This document shows, in pieces, positions 18,201 to 26,254 of a DNA stretch of 64,000 nt. Made by a program: the position numbers and the translations under genes. Within the stretch, counting starts at the first letter, position 1; every line of letters begins with the position of its first letter. Origin of the DNA: a virus. The notes under the pieces were generated by a model, which saw nothing but the letters and a program-made list of their open reading frames with translations, was not told the origin of the DNA and made no database searches. Where the stretch lies: IMG/VR virus record IMGVR_UViG_3300042879_006196, positions 124,001-188,000 of that record. One strand, 5' to 3'.

Positions 18201-19453
18201 TAGCTGCTAAATTATTCTGCTCATACAAAGAAGCAGCAAGAGGTGTTTTGAGCAAATCAATTAAAACATCAGCCATTAAGGTTGTTGATGAAACCACACA
18301 TTCTACAACAATTTATGCAACATTGAAAGACATTGGAGCCAATGTGAAAGATGCGGCATTTAATGATAAGTTTAGAGATTTTGCAGTAGATTTGCTTTCA
18401 AATTCTGGCTATGCTGTTGATCCAAACACTTTTGCTTTAACAGATATTTGTGTTAATGAAGATGGAACAGTTTGCGGAAAAGTTAGCACAAGAGCAACAA
18501 AAACATTTAATCCAGAAATGCCTATGGATGAGATTGTGTCAGATAGTTACATTGATCCAGATAGATCTATGATGTCACAAGAACCAGAAATGGGGATGGG
18601 CATGGAAGAAGTTGGTGAAATTTTTGAGCCAGCTATGATGGTTATGTCTGATTCATATAAATCAATGAATAGAATTTCAAGATTGCAAAATCTCGTCAGA
18701 ATAGCACAAGGACTTGGTTTACCAGGCGCACCTGGCACTGCAGGTGCTCCAGCTGCTCCAGCTGCACCTGCAGAAGATCCATTAGGTGGAATGGCAGGTG
18801 GAGCTGCTGACTTAGGAGTTGGTTCACTGACAGGCACATCTCCTGAAATGGGTCTTGATGATCTAGGAATTAACGAATCACCTGAGCCAGGAAATAAAGC
18901 TCCTTGGGGGACAATATGTCCTCAATGTGGTTCCAAAGACATTGATGTTGCAAATGGAACAGGAAATTGTAACTCATGTCAAGCACAACTTACTTATAAA
19001 TTCATTGTTGAAGTTGCACCTCCAGATGAGAAAGGTCCAGAAGGCATGGAAATGCCAGAAGCACCAGCTACCCCTCCTGCTCCAGAGGGAGGGATTGGTG
19101 CTGCAGAAGCTGGTTTAGGTGGGTTGCCACCAGCGCCACCAGCGCCAGCTGCACCTGCTGCGCCTGGTGCTCCTGCAGCTCCTGCTTTAGCTTCGAATCG
19201 AAGAATTATGACAAGAGTAGCTTACAAAACTTCTGCACAAGTTTACGCAGAAGCACTAAACGAAGGATTTGTAAAAGAAGCCGCTTCAAAACTACCAGTT
19301 GGAATGATTTGTCCATCTTGTGGTTCTAGAAAAGCTTCAAAAATTTCTAAGTCAACATACTGCTATAGCTGTGGAACAGTGGCTGTAGCTAGTGTTAAAA
19401 AACTTGAAAATGAACCAGGAATGCTTGAAGCAAGCATTGTTTGGATGCAATAA
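15245..19453 (+). CDS. prohead protease fused to a giant scaffold-like protein
   Basis: The N-terminal ~260 residues look like a phage prohead serine protease: His127 in YTNHKND, a strand GMVVYAEW, and Ser178 in DVSMGCSV, followed by a zinc-type insert CSICGN...DYCDC and ELSCVGDGAF. The remaining ~1100 residues are helical, acidic and Ala/Pro-rich, with two linker runs of Ala-Pro (about 1165-1175 and 1295-1315). Two C-terminal zinc ribbons are CPQCG...CNSC (about 1225-1245) and CPSCG...CYSC (about 1354-1375). A protease-scaffold fusion is known in some phages, but 1402 residues is extreme. It lies between portal and capsid genes, as expected for head maturation. Confidence 0.82.
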   Translation: MIKRGISGGMISISSLIDKNERTALGNNFMVKTSSSIREAAKIGLQSLYANADEVLEKYKDFDIIKEMKKRNGANLLWVRARSIDADVCNTNGDYFSEEELTKEVNYQGKKMPAYKTFEGVPIYTNHKNDNIEEAKGMVVYAEWDDEEKCVYCVFFIDEDAYPDIARGVRQGYIHDVSMGCSVDEGVCSICGNKATTERDYCDCLKKYKGKMHPSGKKAFEYNYGIKFIELSCVGDGAFESCEIIELYDQEELLQKAEAAIKTARSINSSIVVAASLNEGISSQREVESALRQLQNLNASIIKIAQTAGTLVGGQLIAGAGAQNATVVKVLQGLGIDPSSSLNILDLVNLALNFLEVAVLNLFSRKDNIDLGHVAKLTKAMGELQNTLQDMIDDGIETAGQKNAQPMVPASPQIPAGQTPAQPAPEAGAPVGQEAAPALPTQTAEFQTPAVGKMIAPFSQQQYVMPLGGGVSASNNNTRFVWASANGDVEEIVEHKKHNLNKIGKLAIAIDNLREACGIPLKNNEVTFNVPQNDKITASTGDKKIMDHFKKIAQDLKKQNTATLAVDIKVDDNTGNRVVLSTEKGIKGYHNGKLTTWTPNLTDTQFAQLENGDGYRVAADLLKDFSNTVRTAQKNQEIDTLIVMDEYVSGARTDEHVFIVDGIKNDHRKDSGHTMQERIDARRHNKVEDSVMEELLSGQQTHKLVRVVTELSNQAKKGLGHVPLEEMLHPDFGHSVVPGKEIMCNVMDGVVKTCLATKQSPENVLGFLTKSASDKNFGKILKLARLGKEAREYDLIMNKFAQTDLQLKDEVPPVENPALTPETEEVPMEQKALEDVADTASEETTEGEIISALNVIKENFETAVEKLTEILDKMSPESMDKEDEMKGALEDEEMVDNDAMKGAVTGLSLAGDEMNATPDEMIGAVNNMSADDMASGIEEARLPNRAVARAKSLTRSASKKNINENIIGWLADVANQNNIPTEKIALAAKLFCSYKEAARGVLSKSIKTSAIKVVDETTHSTTIYATLKDIGANVKDAAFNDKFRDFAVDLLSNSGYAVDPNTFALTDICVNEDGTVCGKVSTRATKTFNPEMPMDEIVSDSYIDPDRSMMSQEPEMGMGMEEVGEIFEPAMMVMSDSYKSMNRISRLQNLVRIAQGLGLPGAPGTAGAPAAPAAPAEDPLGGMAGGAADLGVGSLTGTSPEMGLDDLGINESPEPGNKAPWGTICPQCGSKDIDVANGTGNCNSCQAQLTYKFIVEVAPPDEKGPEGMEMPEAPATPPAPEGGIGAAEAGLGGLPPAPPAPAAPAAPGAPAAPALASNRRIMTRVAYKTSAQVYAEALNEGFVKEAASKLPVGMICPSCGSRKASKISKSTYCYSCGTVAVASVKKLENEPGMLEASIVWMQ

Positions 19454-19515
19454 AGGAGAATTGATAAGGTTAATAGAAAGATTAAATATCGACTATAAAA
19501 CAATAGGATAAAAAA

Positions 19516-21303
19516 ATGATAGACGGTCAAAGCGAACAATTAAATCGAATAAAAAAGGCAATGATAATTTCATCAGATAAAAATGAATTAGCAGATTGCA
19601 AGTCAGATCTCATGAAAAAAATAGCTATGGATGAAAAAGAAGCTGATGCGGTGGCAACATCAATCAGAGATATGTTCATGCCAAAACTACTTAAAGTCAT
19701 GGGTATTGATGAAGACGAAATGCCTGAAGATTTCATTGGTAAAATGACCGAAAACGACGAAAACTTCGAAGAAGAATACACTGATGAAGATCGTGATGAT
19801 GTTGAAATTGAAGATGAAGATGAAGAAGATGATTTTGATTTTTCAATGGATGATGAAGATCACGAAGAAGATGCTCAAATTGACGAAGACGAAGTAGGTG
19901 AAGATGAAATCGCTACGATCCACATCACAGTCCCTGCAGACAAAATAAGAGAGGTTGAAAAAGCTCTTGAAAATGTTCTGGGTGATACTGATGCACAATT
20001 TAAGGATCATGCAATGGGTGAAGACAAAGAAAGCCCTAAAGGAGAAAAAAACATGAATAAAGAAATTGAAGCTAGAAAAGCACTCAGAAAAACAATTCTT
20101 GCAGCTGTCGCTGAAGATGATGTAGAACATGTAGTAAAAGCTGACAGTTTTGATCACGATGCATCAGAACAATTTAACGAAGAAGGCTTTTATGAAACTA
20201 TGTCAGGTGGTTTAAAAGACCCAGAAATTGACGCTGTAACATATGCAGACATTGAAATTCCTAATTTTACTAATTTAGTAGATGGTTTAAGACCAGATTT
20301 AGGACTTTCTGAATCATTGAAAACATTCAAATTTGACGGCACACCTAATGATGCTGATGATTTTGAACTTAATTTCAATCCATTTGATATTCCTTCACAA
20401 GGCAATAAAGATCTCTATGATGGGGAAGGTCCTGTAATTCCTACAGAACGAAAACTACCTATGAAGAGAACAGTAAACTCCTCGTCTTTAGGCGAATTTG
20501 ATGCAGATGCTGCTGAAGAAGCACTAGCGTTTGCTCTTCGAAAAGCTGGAGTTGAAGAAGAAGACCTTGGAAAACTTACCTACGCTGAAGCTCTTGATTT
20601 ATTCAAGGCAATTAAAACAGCTAGTGATGACAGAGTTCACTACAGTAAAGATGGTGTCTTTAACGAATCTAACGGATTTATTGAAAACACTAATATCAAA
20701 AATCCAGATGCCGCTTCTAATAAAAAAGAAAAAATGGCGACAACTGAAGATCAACTTCATGATAAAAATGAAGAAGCAGGTCAAAGACTGTCTTCTACAC
20801 ATGATGAATATGCAGCAATGCTTAGAAAGTTGATGAAAGGCGCTTCTTATGCTGAAAAGGATGAAGAAGATGACAAAGATCATAACAAAGCCGAAGATAC
20901 TCTTAAAGTAGATGATCTCACAATCGAGGCAGAAGACAAAATGGCAAAAGAAGCCGAGCTTTACAAAGCACGACTAAAAACAGCTTTCGCTATGTCTAAT
21001 AAACTTGCCACTGCAGGAATCTTACCAATCAATGAGGTTGATGGATTCGCAGAAGGAATGCTCAGTGATGGATTAACCGTTACAGCAATGATTCGACAAA
21101 CAAAACTTATGCTTAATTCCGCAGCAGCTAACGCTGAAAAATATGCCGCAGCTTCTAGCTCGGTAAGAACAGCCTCTACTGGGATTGCCTTCAACCCGTC
21201 AGTTAGAGGAGCAAGTGCAGATTTAAGCGGTGCACAAGACATTCAAAATGCCTTAAGGAATCTTGGATGGTCAACACCAAAAGTTACTGGGGTGGAGGAA
21301 TAA
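19516..21303 (+). CDS. acidic scaffold-like head protein
   Basis: The 595-residue product has a dense Asp/Glu tract around residues 85-140 (for example DEDEEDDFDF), a middle region with repeated Asp-rich loops, and a C-terminal helical, alanine-rich segment. It ends in a 25-residue tail, ALRNLGWSTPKVTG. Position directly before the decoration and capsid genes, length and acidity suit a scaffold or core protein cleaved by the upstream protease. No family is recognised. A weak AGGA lies upstream of its ATG. Confidence 0.75.
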   Translation: MIDGQSEQLNRIKKAMIISSDKNELADCKSDLMKKIAMDEKEADAVATSIRDMFMPKLLKVMGIDEDEMPEDFIGKMTENDENFEEEYTDEDRDDVEIEDEDEEDDFDFSMDDEDHEEDAQIDEDEVGEDEIATIHITVPADKIREVEKALENVLGDTDAQFKDHAMGEDKESPKGEKNMNKEIEARKALRKTILAAVAEDDVEHVVKADSFDHDASEQFNEEGFYETMSGGLKDPEIDAVTYADIEIPNFTNLVDGLRPDLGLSESLKTFKFDGTPNDADDFELNFNPFDIPSQGNKDLYDGEGPVIPTERKLPMKRTVNSSSLGEFDADAAEEALAFALRKAGVEEEDLGKLTYAEALDLFKAIKTASDDRVHYSKDGVFNESNGFIENTNIKNPDAASNKKEKMATTEDQLHDKNEEAGQRLSSTHDEYAAMLRKLMKGASYAEKDEEDDKDHNKAEDTLKVDDLTIEAEDKMAKEAELYKARLKTAFAMSNKLATAGILPINEVDGFAEGMLSDGLTVTAMIRQTKLMLNSAAANAEKYAAASSSVRTASTGIAFNPSVRGASADLSGAQDIQNALRNLGWSTPKVTGVEE

Positions 21304-21363
21304 TTACGAAAGTAATTTTACTTACAAAAAGGAAAATATAAACTAAAAGGAGAAAATAATAAA

Positions 21364-22080
21364 ATGGCAATTAGAGCACTAAACTCAGTGGTTGCAGCTA
21401 ACTATAATAAACTTAGCACAGACCCAATTCTCGCAGGCGATATTGTTGCGTTCAATACAAACGACGTAACACAGAACCCTAGCGTTGTTAGAAGAGCCGT
21501 TAGAAACACACAACTTATGAGAGCCGCTGTTCTCGGAGTGTCTGCTGACGATGCACTTGGTACTAACCCTTATGGCGAAACACCAACAATGATTAACAAC
21601 GACCCAGCTGGTTCAAACTTTGTAAACGGTTCAGCTTTCCAATCTTACACAGCAGGTTTCTATGTTGGTGTTAAGAGAGCTATCAGTGAATTCAAAGATG
21701 AATCAGTGGATGTGATCACAAACTTGACAGCAGGTATTCCTACTTATGCTTCAAGAGGCGTGAGCGTTTACACAACACCATCATCGCAATTCATTACAGA
21801 CCGATTCACATTGTTAACAATCAGCAGTGCTACTGCAGATGGCGGTGCGGCTTGGACTCCAACACCTGGAGACCTTGTTACTTGGGGTGGTACAAACAGC
21901 GCGGCTGTTACAACTACACCAACTAACCCACAAGCTGCAACTGCAAGCACATACAATGCTGGACTCTTAGTTAAATGGGCTCCTAACACAGGTAGCACAG
22001 CAACTGAATGGGGTCAACCAATTGGTCGTGTGGACTACTACGATTCAGGCGCAGGTCTCCTGTACTGGACACTATTCTAA
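21364..22080 (+). CDS. probable capsid decoration / minor head protein
   Basis: The 238-residue product is Ala/Thr/Asn/Gly-rich and appears beta-structured. It has a very strong AAAAGGAGA ribosome site and lies immediately upstream of the major capsid gene. Codon use and GC are visibly higher than in neighbours, like the capsid gene, which suggests high expression. Late phage genes in this position are often decoration or head-stabilising proteins. I do not recognise the family, so the role is inferred. Confidence 0.75.
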   Translation: MAIRALNSVVAANYNKLSTDPILAGDIVAFNTNDVTQNPSVVRRAVRNTQLMRAAVLGVSADDALGTNPYGETPTMINNDPAGSNFVNGSAFQSYTAGFYVGVKRAISEFKDESVDVITNLTAGIPTYASRGVSVYTTPSSQFITDRFTLLTISSATADGGAAWTPTPGDLVTWGGTNSAAVTTTPTNPQAATASTYNAGLLVKWAPNTGSTATEWGQPIGRVDYYDSGAGLLYWTLF

Positions 22081-22101
22081 TCTAGGGGGATAATAAAGAA
22101 A

Positions 22102-22953
22102 ATGGCATTAAATAAAACTATGAACGAACAAAGAGAACAGATTGTTGCAATGGCTCTTGAAACTGCTGAGGGTAAAACAGCCCTTGCGCAAGCAATGGTC
22201 GAACCAATTAAAAACTCACTCATGTACCAAGCTATTGGTCGAAAACTTCTTCTCGTTGATGAACTTCCGCAAGGCGTTCTTCCTCGGTACGAAAGAGACG
22301 TGACTGCAAAGTCTTACGTTATCGGCAAAAGAGCTTCTGTACCTACTGCTGAAATCGAAGCTGAAGAGCTTTTGGTTCCAACATTCGAAATTGCTGCTAA
22401 CCCAGTAATTCGATATTCTGAAGTTAAAGCGCGAAGATTTTACATCGTTGACCGAGCACAAATCAGAGCAAAGGACTCACTTCAAAGACAAGAGGACACC
22501 GAGGTATTCAAGGTCATCAACGCTGGTACACCTAGCGACCAAACAATCTCGGTTAGTGGTACTGTTCAACTTGAACAAGTAAACCTTGCTCTCACTCTTA
22601 TTGAAGAGCACGAGTTGATCGGCGCGAAAATCGTCGTTCCTCCAGCACGATATAAGGATTTCAGAGGTTGGGGACCTGACGTTTATGATCAGGCAACACA
22701 ACGAGACATTCTTCAAACAGGCTTGTACGGACACCTTTATACAGCTGACATTCACTTGTCAACAATGGTTCCGAAAAACTGTGTGTTTGTAATGGCTCCT
22801 GCTCAGTTTGTTGGCGCTATGCCAATCAGACAAGATATTACAGTCCTTCCTGCAGACGACACAAGACGACTGCGACTTGGATGGGTTGTATACGAAGAGC
22901 TAGGATTCGCTGTTATCAACGACTTCTCGCTTTCGAAGATCATCGTTAGCTAA
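22102..22953 (+). CDS. major capsid protein (HK97-fold type)
   Basis: The 283-residue product has the feel of a compact HK97-fold capsid protein. The N-terminal helix ends VEPIKNSLMYQAIGRKLL, followed by VDELPQGVLPRYERDV, the spine region, VPTFEIAANPVIRYSEV, and a C-terminal RRLRLGWVVYEELGFAVIN typical of the P-domain end. It follows the protease and scaffold-like genes, has GGGGGAT as ribosome site, higher GC than its surroundings, and a strong terminator directly behind. Few other assignments fit this context. Confidence 0.88.
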   Translation: MALNKTMNEQREQIVAMALETAEGKTALAQAMVEPIKNSLMYQAIGRKLLLVDELPQGVLPRYERDVTAKSYVIGKRASVPTAEIEAEELLVPTFEIAANPVIRYSEVKARRFYIVDRAQIRAKDSLQRQEDTEVFKVINAGTPSDQTISVSGTVQLEQVNLALTLIEEHELIGAKIVVPPARYKDFRGWGPDVYDQATQRDILQTGLYGHLYTADIHLSTMVPKNCVFVMAPAQFVGAMPIRQDITVLPADDTRRLRLGWVVYEELGFAVINDFSLSKIIVS

Positions 22954-22955
22954 CA

Positions 22956-22974
22956 ATTTGCGTTTAACGCAAAT
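22956..22974. other. 7-bp hairpin behind the capsid gene
   Basis: ATTTGCG pairs with CGCAAAT around a TTTAA loop, four bases after the capsid stop codon. It precedes the intrinsic terminator and may protect the 3' end of the capsid mRNA. Confidence 0.6.
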
Positions 22975-22982
22975 ATGAAAAA

Positions 22983-23007
22983 CCCTGGAGAAATCCAGGG
23001 TTTTTTT
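22983..23007 (+). terminator. rho-independent terminator of the head operon
   Basis: CCCTGG (22983-22988) pairs with CCAGGG (22995-23000) and is followed by seven or more T residues. It is the strongest terminator in the window and ends the capsid transcript. Confidence 0.92.
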
Positions 23008-23045
23008 ATAGGTAGATTGTGTGCTAATTTGTCAACTAAAAATTG

Positions 23046-23051
23046 TAAAAT
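23046..23051 (+). promoter_or_regulatory. leaderless-type -10 box (TAAAAT)
   Basis: TTGTAAAAT, six bases, then the ATG at 23058. A copy of the 9-mer AGATTGTGT lies 24 bases upstream (23014-23022). Confidence 0.55.
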
Positions 23052-23057
23052 ACAATC

Positions 23058-23309
23058 ATGAATGAATTTGAAAAATTTATCAAAAAAGAAAACGAAAGAA
23101 AGGCAAACATCAATCAAATTGCAAATGCTTTAAAGTCAAACTTTGAACCAAAAAATGCAGAAAAAATTTTACCAGATGGAACAAAACAAATGGTGACTAA
23201 ATCTTTCAATCCATTTGGAAAAGAAATTTACACAGCTAGTAAAGATGGAAAAAATGTGATGACTTTTTCTAATAAAAAACAATTAATAGATTACTTAGGA
23301 GAAAATTAA
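23058..23309 (+). CDS. small unknown protein
   Basis: The 83-residue product begins with a charged helix (MNEFEKFIKKENERKANI) and contains a short beta-like part (PFGKEIYTASKDGKNVMTF) ending in an acidic helix. No family is recognised. It is the first gene after the head-operon terminator and has its own promoter-like box without a Shine-Dalgarno sequence. Confidence 0.65.
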   Translation: MNEFEKFIKKENERKANINQIANALKSNFEPKNAEKILPDGTKQMVTKSFNPFGKEIYTASKDGKNVMTFSNKKQLIDYLGEN

Positions 23310-23310
23310 A

Positions 23311-23394
23311 TTGAACAATGATATCTATGATGTTTTTAGACCATATCTAACAAATATGAAAGAAAATGAGATTGTGTTTGATGAAATATTTTAA
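23311..23394 (+). CDS. possible 27-residue peptide
   Basis: A TTG-initiated frame follows the previous gene with AGGAG eight bases upstream, and encodes a short acidic peptide ending VFDEIF. It ends seven bases before the inverted repeat at 23401. The 9-mer AGATTGTGT lies within it. Support is the ribosome site and position only. Confidence 0.35.
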   Translation: MNNDIYDVFRPYLTNMKENEIVFDEIF

Positions 23395-23400
23395 CAAAAT

Positions 23401-23426
23401 TTGGCAAGAAAATTCATTCTTGCCAA
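23401..23426. terminator. bidirectional terminator-like inverted repeat
   Basis: TTGGCAAGAA pairs perfectly with TTCTTGCCAA around a six-base loop, between convergent genes (plus-strand peptide and minus-strand pseudopilin). The T-tract is weak on both sides, slightly better for the minus strand. Confidence 0.6.
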
Positions 23427-23446
23427 TTGATTCTAAATATTAATTT

Positions 23447-24430
23447 TTACTGACCAAGACCCCAAAGAGGGTATTGTACCATTAAATTAGGATTTGCGCC
23501 CAAACCAACAGTACCACCAGTAAAACCGCGAAGTGTTCCATTATTCAGATTCATTCCAAATGCTGGATTTACACTAACGCCATATTCAATAGCAGTGGGA
23601 GTGTTAGCAAGAAACTTGCCAAGCTGGTAATATTTAGCTGAGCCATCTGCATGACCTACAATCACGCCTTGAAAAGCCGCTCGGTTTTCATCAGCTTGAG
23701 CATTTCTTAGCCCTGAATAATTAGCCGCTTGAAGCCCAAGCTCCCAAGCCCAGTATTCTCTAACAGCTGGAGGAAATACAGTGACAGATGTAGAGGAAGC
23801 ATCTGTGCCGTAAGCAATTGGAACAACACCAATTTGTAGATTTCCACTTTCCATTAGGATACCAGCGGCGGCTGTGTTAGGAATAGCTGTCATGCTACCA
23901 CCTAGCCAGCTGTTCCTGAACATAGTAGCAGAGCCAGGAGCTCGATTCCAAGTATTAAGCTGTCCTGTAAGTGATGTGTTTAGAAGATAACTTCCTGTCA
24001 CTTGTCCACATTGAGACCAGCTACCAGTAGGGCAACTAGGTGTTGGTGCATTGACGTTGCCTCTTGAGGTATTGAAATACAACTGAACGTTTTTTACATA
24101 AGGCTGTGTCCATTTCTGCCAAGAGAAGTGATTAACGCGGTGAGCAAAACCAGCAGACACACCACAATTAACAGTAGATCCAGAAGGGATTGTATTCAAA
24201 TTACCATTCAAAGAGGAATTTGCGATACAATCGTCATTACGAGGATAATAATCATCATTATCAGCACCATACATGGTGATACCAAGCGAAATCTGCTTTT
24301 GGTTACTAATACCTGCAGCTTTCTTAGCGGCAGCTTTAGCTTGTGCAAAAACTGGGAAAAGAATGGCAGCCAGAATAGCGATAATGGCAATTACTACGAG
24401 AAGTTCGATTAAAGTAAATGCTTTTTTCAC
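23447..24430 (-). CDS. type IV pseudopilin-like protein (N-terminal methylation domain, DUF1559-like)
   Basis: The 327-residue product starts with a prepilin leader and helix (MKKA then FTLIELLVVIAIIAIL), followed by LFPVFAQAKAAAKK. The residue before the cleavage site is Ala, not the usual Gly. The body contains NQKQISLGITMYGADNDDYYP and a C-terminal domain with HADGSAKYY. This is the architecture of the expanded DUF1559-type pseudopilins of Planctomycetes and Armatimonadota; the FPVFAQA segment is, in my recollection, typical of Armatimonadota. One 60-base row inside it counts 48% GC, well above the phage background, pointing to recent acquisition from a host. GTG start at 24430, with TATAAT six bases upstream. 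Confidence 0.88.
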   Translation of the reverse strand: MKKAFTLIELLVVIAIIAILAAILFPVFAQAKAAAKKAAGISNQKQISLGITMYGADNDDYYPRNDDCIANSSLNGNLNTIPSGSTVNCGVSAGFAHRVNHFSWQKWTQPYVKNVQLYFNTSRGNVNAPTPSCPTGSWSQCGQVTGSYLLNTSLTGQLNTWNRAPGSATMFRNSWLGGSMTAIPNTAAAGILMESGNLQIGVVPIAYGTDASSTSVTVFPPAVREYWAWELGLQAANYSGLRNAQADENRAAFQGVIVGHADGSAKYYQLGKFLANTPTAIEYGVSVNPAFGMNLNNGTLRGFTGGTVGLGANPNLMVQYPLWGLGQ

Positions 24431-24436
24431 AATTAT

Positions 24437-24442
24437 ATTATA
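24437..24442 (-). promoter_or_regulatory. leaderless-type -10 box for the pseudopilin
   Basis: CGTATAAT, six bases, then GTG at 24430. No ribosome site is present, which supports a leaderless start at GTG. Confidence 0.55.
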
Positions 24443-24471
24443 CGATTTTAAGGAAAAAAAATGTTTGTTCG

Positions 24472-24477
24472 TAAAAA
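24472..24477 (+). promoter_or_regulatory. leaderless-type -10 box (TAAAAA)
   Basis: CGTAAAAA, six bases, then the ATG of the FeoA-like gene at 24484. It is divergent from the pseudopilin promoter within a 53-base spacer. Confidence 0.4.
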
Positions 24478-24483
24478 AATATT

Positions 24484-24705
24484 ATGAAAGTTTCATTCAG
24501 AAACTTAGACAAAAATGTACCAGCTATAATTTCAGATTGTAGATGTGATAAAAGATTTATGGAGTTAGGAATATTACCTGGTAAAGAAATTGAAATTATA
24601 GAAGAGTGTCCTTTTGGTGGCACAGTAATTATCAACACACAATCTGGTTTTTTATGTTTGAGAAGAGAAGAACTTGATATAGATTTAAATACAAAAAAAG
24701 GATGA
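24484..24705 (+). CDS. FeoA-like SH3-fold protein
   Basis: The 73-residue product shows the FeoA core: RFMELGILPGKEIEII, CPFGGTVIIN, and LCLRREEL. FeoA is a small cytoplasmic SH3-like protein that partners the FeoB ferrous-iron transporter in bacteria. No feoB is visible here. It begins a plus-strand group and is followed by a structural-looking gene after 27 bases. It might modulate a host FeoB or have been recruited for another SH3-type interaction; both are speculation. Confidence 0.85.
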   Translation: MKVSFRNLDKNVPAIISDCRCDKRFMELGILPGKEIEIIEECPFGGTVIINTQSGFLCLRREELDIDLNTKKG

Positions 24706-24732
24706 TTAAATAAAATTCTTTAAAGATAAACT

Positions 24733-26253
24733 ATGAGCTTTTCTGAAATTTTGAATAAACTTGCTACCAAAAAAATGATTGAAGGCGATACTGCCTTTGC
24801 ATATAATTTAGTCTCTTTCGCTGATAAATCTGAAGAAAATCCTGAAGATGATACTATAAAAGCCGAAATGTATAAAAAAGGTAAAGACAAAAAAACACAA
24901 GCAAGCCCTTTTGAGTTACTTATTCAGAAATATGCAGGAACCAAAGTAGCAGCATTTGATCCTGATCAGCCAGAAGTACCAGATGATCTTTACAATGAAG
25001 CTTACGGAGCATTTATTGCACATTTGATGGATTTTTATGAAGAATCTGAAGAAGAAGCAGAAGAAAGAGCTGAAAGACCAGATATGCAAGTTAAAAAAGA
25101 CAATTTTATTTCTAATTACATAGATGATGAGAGTGCTAGTAGATGGGAGGACAGTTTTGGTGATAGATATGAAGAATCTAGCACAAGAAAAACTACAAAA
25201 CAAGCATTTAGGTTTCTTCCGCTTCCCTCTGATGATAGATTTTTTTCATTTTATCCAAAAAAATCATGGATAAATGAATTGATGATTGATTTAGAAAATA
25301 ACACAGGATTGATGGATGCTAAATTAAAGTCAGGCAACAGAAAATACAAATTAACATTAATGCCTGAAGCGCCTGAATTTGGAGCTTTTGTAAGTGAGTT
25401 AAAGGAGTTAGAATACAGCCCAGAATTAAGTGGTGTTGGTCGATTCTATACTAAATACAAAAATAAAGCTTTTTCAGAAGAAATAATTCCAGATACGCAA
25501 GACACTACAATTGCGTTTAATACGTTGAGGCGAAAAGTTGTTTCTGCCAAAAAAGAATTAACTATTCAGCAAGTTAAAAATGAATTATCGCAACTAGGAG
25601 TTGCTCTGAAAAAAAACGAAAATGAATATCGTGTCAACTTCAAAGGTGGTAAAGAAGAAACAGCTTACTATACTGATGATTTGAATGACGCACTAGAAAC
25701 AGGAAAAGAAATGTCAAAAGAAATTAAAAAAACCTCATCAACTTTAAAAAGTTTAATTCATAAATATGCTGGTAAAGAAGGCAAAGGCTCTTTCAAGAAT
25801 AAAATCAAAGAAATGGACGGATTCTTGAGAATGGACGGAAAAGCATTTTGTTTTGAAAATAATGCTCAGGCTAAAAAAGCGCTTGCAGTGGCTGAAACCG
25901 CCGCTAACTTCTTGAATTGGCAAGTAATGAAAGGAGATGGCTGTTTTAAACTAATGGAAGCAGGAATGGATAAAAAATCAAACACCCTAAAAGAAATGAT
26001 TAAAAAATATGCAATGGAGTTTGATGATTTTGATGTTCCAGAAAGCGGAGCTACAATTGAAGAAATGTATGATGAGGAAGATAATTCTTATGTTGACAAT
26101 AATGAAATTATTGTTGATGGTTTTCAAGCTGGACTTGAAAATGATTTTGAAAATCCACATGATAAACTCAGCTACGAACATACATTATGGCAATTAGGAA
26201 ATGATGCTGGCAAAGAAATAAGTGATCATTTTAACATGATATCAGAGAAATAA
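24733..26253 (+). CDS. unknown protein with three copies of the LIxKYA helix motif
   Basis: The 506-residue product contains the same linear motif three times: PFELLIQKYAG (about residues 58-68), TLKSLIHKYAG (about 337-347) and TLKEMIKKYAM (about 417-427). Each precedes a different, charged segment, so the protein may be a mosaic. It also has acidic helices (DEDDN-type) at the end. No enzymatic domain is recognised. The next gene begins one base after the stop. Confidence 0.78.
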   Translation: MSFSEILNKLATKKMIEGDTAFAYNLVSFADKSEENPEDDTIKAEMYKKGKDKKTQASPFELLIQKYAGTKVAAFDPDQPEVPDDLYNEAYGAFIAHLMDFYEESEEEAEERAERPDMQVKKDNFISNYIDDESASRWEDSFGDRYEESSTRKTTKQAFRFLPLPSDDRFFSFYPKKSWINELMIDLENNTGLMDAKLKSGNRKYKLTLMPEAPEFGAFVSELKELEYSPELSGVGRFYTKYKNKAFSEEIIPDTQDTTIAFNTLRRKVVSAKKELTIQQVKNELSQLGVALKKNENEYRVNFKGGKEETAYYTDDLNDALETGKEMSKEIKKTSSTLKSLIHKYAGKEGKGSFKNKIKEMDGFLRMDGKAFCFENNAQAKKALAVAETAANFLNWQVMKGDGCFKLMEAGMDKKSNTLKEMIKKYAMEFDDFDVPESGATIEEMYDEEDNSYVDNNEIIVDGFQAGLENDFENPHDKLSYEHTLWQLGNDAGKEISDHFNMISEK

Positions 26254-26254
26254 A

